Positions 60,376 to 64,000 of a DNA stretch of 64,000 nucleotides are shown here, one piece after another. The notes beneath the pieces were generated by a model. The model saw nothing but the letters and a program-made list of their open reading frames with translations. It did not search any database and was not told where the DNA came from. Position 1 is the first letter of the stretch. Each line of letters starts with the position of its first letter. Made by a program: the position numbers and the translations under genes. Origin of the DNA: Scytonema sp045865695 (GTDB lineage Bacteria; Cyanobacteriota; Cyanobacteriia; Cyanobacteriales; Nostocaceae); assembly GCF_045865695.1 (NCBI RefSeq), contig NZ_BAACAP010000214.1, positions 1-64,000 of the forward strand. Direction: 5' to 3'.

Positions 60376-60885
60376 TAAATCTACCTTAATAAGTTAAAGA
60401 TTGGGAGGCGCAGCACTGGTATTCAGAATGCAAAAACCTTACTGAATTCTTGCTTCTTGCAACAAAATACGCTTTTTAAGTATTAGATAAACAAATACAC
60501 CTAACTATTTATACACGTTTAATAATGTATTGTAAACAAATATACAGAACTGTTTATATATGTCGAATGGTATATCGTAAAAAAACATACCCAAAAAAAA
60601 TCAAAAATTTCTAAAAATCAGAAATACTTAAAGCATTTTTGGTGTTTTATTTTTCCCATTGATTTAACCCTCTCTCAAACAAAGATACTTGATTATCTCA
60701 AAACCCCTTCTGCAAGCCAATTCCCAGAGAGCGAGGATTGATAAAACTGATTATAAGAAAAACATATAAGTATAATTTTTTGATTTTTTTGAAAAAAAAT
60801 ACTTATATCTAAAGATAGATATAGAAAGATACGGAAATATTTTACAAAGTTAACTGTAGTTACTTAACAAAAAGAGACTGACAAA
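60376..60885. other. Upstream region of precursor 1 (duplicated block, copy A)
   Basis: AT-rich and divergent from the exporter gene. From about 60447 to the precursor start it aligns with 61659-62058. Best blocks are TTTTAAGTATTAGATAAACA (60474-60493), AATACTTAAAG (60625-60635), TATCTCAAAAC and GAGGATTGATAAA. It likely contains the precursor promoter. Confidence 0.7.
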
Positions 60886-61125
60886 ATGGTTAAGAATGAA
60901 GCCGTAACGGAAACTACTTTGGAAGCGAAGGAATGGGAAGGAGAACTGGATGATGCAGATTTAATAGCTGTGTCTGCTGGCGCTGACGGCTATGTTACAA
61001 AATCTTTCGAGGAGCTAGGAAAGAACATTGGTGCATACTATACAGATCTAGGACAGAGCATTGGTGCAAACTATACAGCTCTAGGTAAAGGTATCTCTGA
61101 CACAACGAAGGCTGCATTCGGCTAA
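60886..61125 (+). CDS. Precursor peptide 1: leader plus glycine-zipper core
   Basis: 79 residues. The leader TLEAKEWEGELDDADLIAVS is followed by AG (31-32) in the position of a double-Gly cleavage site. The predicted core (about 47 residues) has an 11-residue repeat centred on L44-G45, L55-G56 and L66-G67 with G49, G60 and neighbours, forming GxxxG patterns (LGKNIGAYYTD / LGQSIGANYTA / LGKGIS) typical of membrane-active two-peptide bacteriocins (resemblance only). No Cys or Ser/Thr-Cys pairs suggest lanthionine chemistry. AAAGAGACTGACAAA precedes the ATG. The exporter gene lies on the opposite strand. Confidence 0.8.
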   Translation: MVKNEAVTETTLEAKEWEGELDDADLIAVSAGADGYVTKSFEELGKNIGAYYTDLGQSIGANYTALGKGISDTTKAAFG

Positions 61126-62058
61126 TCCATATTCAATTAGACCTTAATTGAACGTACAACCTCGATTTACTTTGGTAAATTTTTGTACCACCTCTAGTGC
61201 TTCGAGCGTTCCAATACCTAACCCTCTTTTATCGATCTGGTGAGAGAAAAACACCATACCTCATTTTGAACAACAGACATAATCAAGCTTTTGGCGCTAT
61301 TATCCCCTTAATTGTCATTTAACTCTCTATATGTGCGAAAATCCCTAATGGTAAGGGTTATAGATGATTCTCCAACAAAATTGATAAAAGAGGGCTAAAA
61401 ATGCTTGGATAAGTATCAAAAAAAGGTAAGAATTTATACCTTTAGACTACCGTAATTTTTTGTGCAGCTAGCAAGTCTTTATTACCCTGTAAGACTTACT
61501 AGCTGCTAATCGCTTTTTAGCTGCATATATAAGTACTTATGGATAAATATTTATATATTTTTTAAATCAAATAAAATCGCTGTAATCCAGCACTATTCCC
61601 TGTTCCCTCTCTCAACTAGATAATTTATTGTGCATGACTACTTATAAAAGACTTTGATTCTTCTTCTTACAAGCGTACAAGGAGATTTTTAAGTATTAGA
61701 TAAACAAATACATCATCCTATAGATATATGCCTAATTACATAGAGTAAATAAAGATACTAAAAAGACAAATTAAAATTTTAAAAAAAAGGAAAATACTTA
61801 AAGTAGTTTTAGTATAATAATTTCTTCCATCAATATTACTCTGTACAAAATAAAAATATCTGAGTATCTCAAAACTACTTATATAAGATGACTACCAGAG
61901 GGTAAGGATTGGTGAATCTTTTCATAAGTTTTTTTTATAAGTAAATTAGTTTAGTTTACTTGCAATATTAAACACATACCTCCATAGATATATATACAAG
62001 GATATGTAAATCTTTTATAACAATAAGTGTAATTACCCAATAAAAAGAGAGAAACAAA
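61126..62058. other. 933-bp AT-rich spacer between the two precursor genes
   Basis: The left part (61126-61658) holds no gene that I recognise. The right part (about 61659-62058) is copy B of the upstream block, including TTTTAAGTATTAGATAAACA (61687-61706), AATACTTAAAG, GAGTATCTCAAAAC and AAAAAGAGAGAAACAAA. It presumably includes the promoter of precursor 2. Confidence 0.7.
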
Positions 62059-62313
62059 ATGATTAACAATGAAGCTGTAACCAAAGCTACCTTAGAAGCA
62101 AAGGAATGGGAAGGAGAACTGGATGATGCTGATTTAGTAGCAATTAGTGGAGGGGCTTTGGTGAACGGACCTGTGTTTAACGGACCTTTATTTACTACTA
62201 GAGATGTGTTTATATTGGGTGGAAATGGAAGTGGAGGTTTTAATGAAACTTCTCATACCCACACCCATACCAATACCAATAATGATAATAATAATAATAA
62301 TAATAGTATCTAA
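62059..62313 (+). CDS. Precursor peptide 2: leader plus NGP-repeat and His/Asn-rich core
   Basis: 84 residues. The leader TLEAKEWEGELDDADLVAIS is nearly identical to that of precursor 1 and ends in GG (31-32). The core (about 52 residues) has NGPVFNGPLF, a hydrophobic stretch RDVFILGGNGSGG, then HTHTHTNTNN and NDNNNNNN, partly coded by an AAT/AAC microsatellite. His-Thr alternation may bind metal. No Cys and no obvious modification motif. The same-strand arrangement and duplicated upstream DNA show it arose by cassette duplication with core replacement. Confidence 0.8.
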   Translation: MINNEAVTKATLEAKEWEGELDDADLVAISGGALVNGPVFNGPLFTTRDVFILGGNGSGGFNETSHTHTHTNTNNDNNNNNNSI

Positions 62314-62404
62314 AGGGAGTCAACAATACAAATACGGTCGGAAACTAAACATCAATTTTGGATATCAGGAACTTCTAAATAAAAAAGTATCACAAAATTG
62401 CTTG

Positions 62405-62430
62405 TGGTGCGGGCGGAGACGCCCGTACTT
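62405..62430. repeat. Short GC-rich hairpin
   Basis: GTGCGGGCGGAGACGCCCGTAC: CGGGCG pairs with CGCCCG around GAGA. It sits between precursor 2 and the end of the HlyD gene (convergent), a good place for a bidirectional terminator. Related hairpins occur at 5510-5537. Confidence 0.5.
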
Positions 62431-62485
62431 GCTATTACTAGAGAACTGTATGGACTCTCTATGTGCGATCGCATTAACCACCAAA

Positions 62486-64000
62486 TTAATAAATACCAGT
62501 CAAAGAGCGGAATATAGGAATAACGTAAGAGATAGGTGCCACTTCTCCTATTTTGACCCGAACTTCCGCAGTCGTACCCGATGAAATTTGTAGTTCGGGA
62601 CCTTTGGAAGAAGACCATTTGTAACCACTGACAGTGGAGGGGTCTTCTTGCAGTTGAATGTCAACTTGCACGCGAGCTGCGTTACTATTGGCAAGGTTAC
62701 GAGCTAAGTCTTCGTTACCAACTTGCGCTGTAATATCTTGAGTGGTAACAGGAAAGGGAGAAACGTTCGTTACTACCCCAATGATTCCACCAAAGCGATC
62801 GCGCTTAACAACGCTGGGTGTTACTTGTACAGTCATACCTGGTTTTATCTGTTTACCATCCTTATCAGCAAAGTAAACAAGACTGGACAGTTTTGTATTA
62901 GAATCTTCAACTTCAATCGTTGCAATCCGGGTACCGGCGCTAACAATTTGACCGGGAAGGACGCCAACTGACAGGACGCGACCATCAAATTTGCTCTTTA
63001 TTTGGCTCGACTGAGTTAATTGCAGTTTTAAGGAGGCAATTTTGCGTCTTACTTCCTGAATTTGATTTAATTTGCCTACTGACTTTTCCAAATCCTGTTG
63101 AATGAGTTTGGTTTTTTGAGCTTCAATATCTTTAATTTTGGTTTTGATGTCGTCAAGTTTATTCAAATTTTGCAGGTACTCCCGGTCTGCATTAGTTTTT
63201 TGAACTTGAATTTCTTGGATGTTATTTTTGATATCATCAATTCTACTAAGGTTTTGTAGATATTCCCGTTCGCTCGACGTTTTTTGAACATCAAGGTCTT
63301 TAAGTTGTGTTTGAATATCATCAAGTTGTGTCTGTTGGTTCAACAAGTCCTGCTGGGCTTGAAGCACTACATCCTGGCTAATGACTTTTTGTTGAAATAG
63401 ACTCCGACGAGTTGAAACTCGTTGTTGCAAGGTTTGCAGTAATGAGCTAATTTTTTGCTTTCGCTCTAAAAGACTTTTGCGTTTTTCTGCTATTGCGGTG
63501 AGAGTTTGGTTGTACAGTGTGGGTACGACTTGTTGTCTTACCAGGCTTTGCTCGAGACTTTGTCGTTTTTGCTCTAACGCTCTTAAAGTTTCGGAATGTA
63601 GCGTTGGTGCTACTGATTCTCGACGCAGGCTTTCTTCAAGGTCTTTTTGCTGCTGCTCGAGAGTTCTTTGCGACAACGCTATTTGTTGTTTTTGCAATCT
63701 ATCAGTGTCCTGGTTTTGCTCTTGCAACTGAATAAATTTTGCGTTTTCTTGTTGTAGTTGTTGCTTAATATTAGATTGATCTACGATCGCGAGTATTTGA
63801 TTCTGCCTAACGACATCTCCTGGCTTAATGTTTAAGGTTAACAATTGACCGCCACCAAGTGATTGAATTTGTACCACATGCCGAGGTCGGATCAACACTC
63901 CAGAACCTGTGACTGTGAGTGGAATTCGCCCAACTACACTCCAAGTACCAGCTACAAAGACCAAAAAGCCCATAGACATTAAAGGCATCCAAGCTTGGCG
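62486..64000 (-). CDS. HlyD-family adaptor of the peptide exporter (N-terminus outside window)
   Basis: At least 504 residues; the frame is still open at the right edge (RQAW before an internal Met 63988), so the start is missing. One N-terminal helix (MGFLVFVAGTWSVVGRIPLT) precedes a lipoyl/barrel-sandwich half (VTGSGVLIRPRHVVQIQSLG), a long coiled-coil hairpin (about residues 75-330), and the second barrel half (FDGRVLSVGVLPGQIVSAGT). The coiled coil contains two near-repeats (REYLQNLSRIDDIKNNIQEI and REYLQNLNKLDDIKTKIKDI). The sequence matches NHLM-type bacteriocin secretion proteins. It pairs with the exporter at 58081-60375. Confidence 0.92.
   Translation of the reverse strand, partial: RQAWMPLMSMGFLVFVAGTWSVVGRIPLTVTGSGVLIRPRHVVQIQSLGGGQLLTLNIKPGDVVRQNQILAIVDQSNIKQQLQQENAKFIQLQEQNQDTDRLQKQQIALSQRTLEQQQKDLEESLRRESVAPTLHSETLRALEQKRQSLEQSLVRQQVVPTLYNQTLTAIAEKRKSLLERKQKISSLLQTLQQRVSTRRSLFQQKVISQDVVLQAQQDLLNQQTQLDDIQTQLKDLDVQKTSSEREYLQNLSRIDDIKNNIQEIQVQKTNADREYLQNLNKLDDIKTKIKDIEAQKTKLIQQDLEKSVGKLNQIQEVRRKIASLKLQLTQSSQIKSKFDGRVLSVGVLPGQIVSAGTRIATIEVEDSNTKLSSLVYFADKDGKQIKPGMTVQVTPSVVKRDRFGGIIGVVTNVSPFPVTTQDITAQVGNEDLARNLANSNAARVQVDIQLQEDPSTVSGYKWSSSKGPELQISSGTTAEVRVKIGEVAPISYVIPIFRSLTGIY

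Noticed and set aside
62204..62584. 126-residue plus-strand frame overlapping precursor 2
   Set aside because: A shifted frame through the microsatellite (poly-Ile), with no start context.
1..64000. tRNA, rRNA or riboswitch genes
   Set aside because: No convincing cloverleaf, T-loop motif or known riboswitch core was found by eye; a covariance-model scan would decide.

Overview
The window looks like the chromosome of a filamentous, probably heterocyst-forming cyanobacterium (inference). The signs are many HIP1 octamers (GCGATCGC), heptameric short tandem repeats of the CCAGTGA, GATTTTA and CCCCATG kinds, cyanobacterial small palindromes, an alternative respiratory terminal oxidase, and a C39-peptidase/HlyD exporter with short double-glycine-type precursor peptides. 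No rRNA, tRNA, CRISPR array or intact prophage was recognised. One transposase remnant is present.

Layout. 0-10 kb is mostly core: the end of katG, an EF-G-like GTPase, a TPR protein, a PsiE-like membrane protein, the NAD(P)HX repair enzyme, a ParE-type toxin-antitoxin pair between 82-bp direct repeats, and mnmA. 10-13 kb holds Uma2-family genes and fragments plus small unknown ORFs. 13-17.5 kb has a methyltransferase, a transketolase and a GAF-LuxR regulator with a dead transposase at its promoter. 17.8-32 kb is an accessory redox island: DUF6220, DJ-1/PfpI, Tat-exported esterase, SDR, Tat-exported MRJP/Yellow-like protein, truncated erythromycin esterase, Zn-alcohol dehydrogenase, nonsense-interrupted quinone oxidoreductase, CWB2-like secreted protein and a three-subunit molybdenum hydroxylase. 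It is full of gene fragments that match or resemble its own intact genes. 32-34 kb has DUF1622, HPP and a decayed mqsRA locus.

34-40 kb is a seven-gene minus-strand operon: two DUF2231 membrane proteins, subunits II, I and III of a heme-copper oxidase, a small membrane protein and a type-2 NADH dehydrogenase. Subunit II lacks the CuA cysteines, so the operon may encode a complete NADH-quinone-O2 chain. 40-48 kb has a coiled-coil protein, a GH65 phosphorylase, several pseudogenes, a FUSC transporter and an HPP protein. 48-51 kb encodes a NarB/NapA-like molybdoenzyme and a tightly coupled helper. 51-54 kb is an RNA-repair operon (rtcB, CobW-like GTPase, archease). 54-58 kb is a membrane-bound spermidine-synthase-like operon ending in DUF4178.

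58-64 kb is the most unusual part: a peptide-export locus. A peptidase-ABC exporter and an HlyD adaptor, both on the minus strand, are separated by about 2.1 kb carrying two plus-strand precursor genes. The precursors share a near-identical leader and duplicated upstream DNA but have unrelated cores: an 11-residue glycine-zipper repeat in one, an NGP-repeat plus His/Asn-rich tail in the other. This is the best candidate for an undescribed system.
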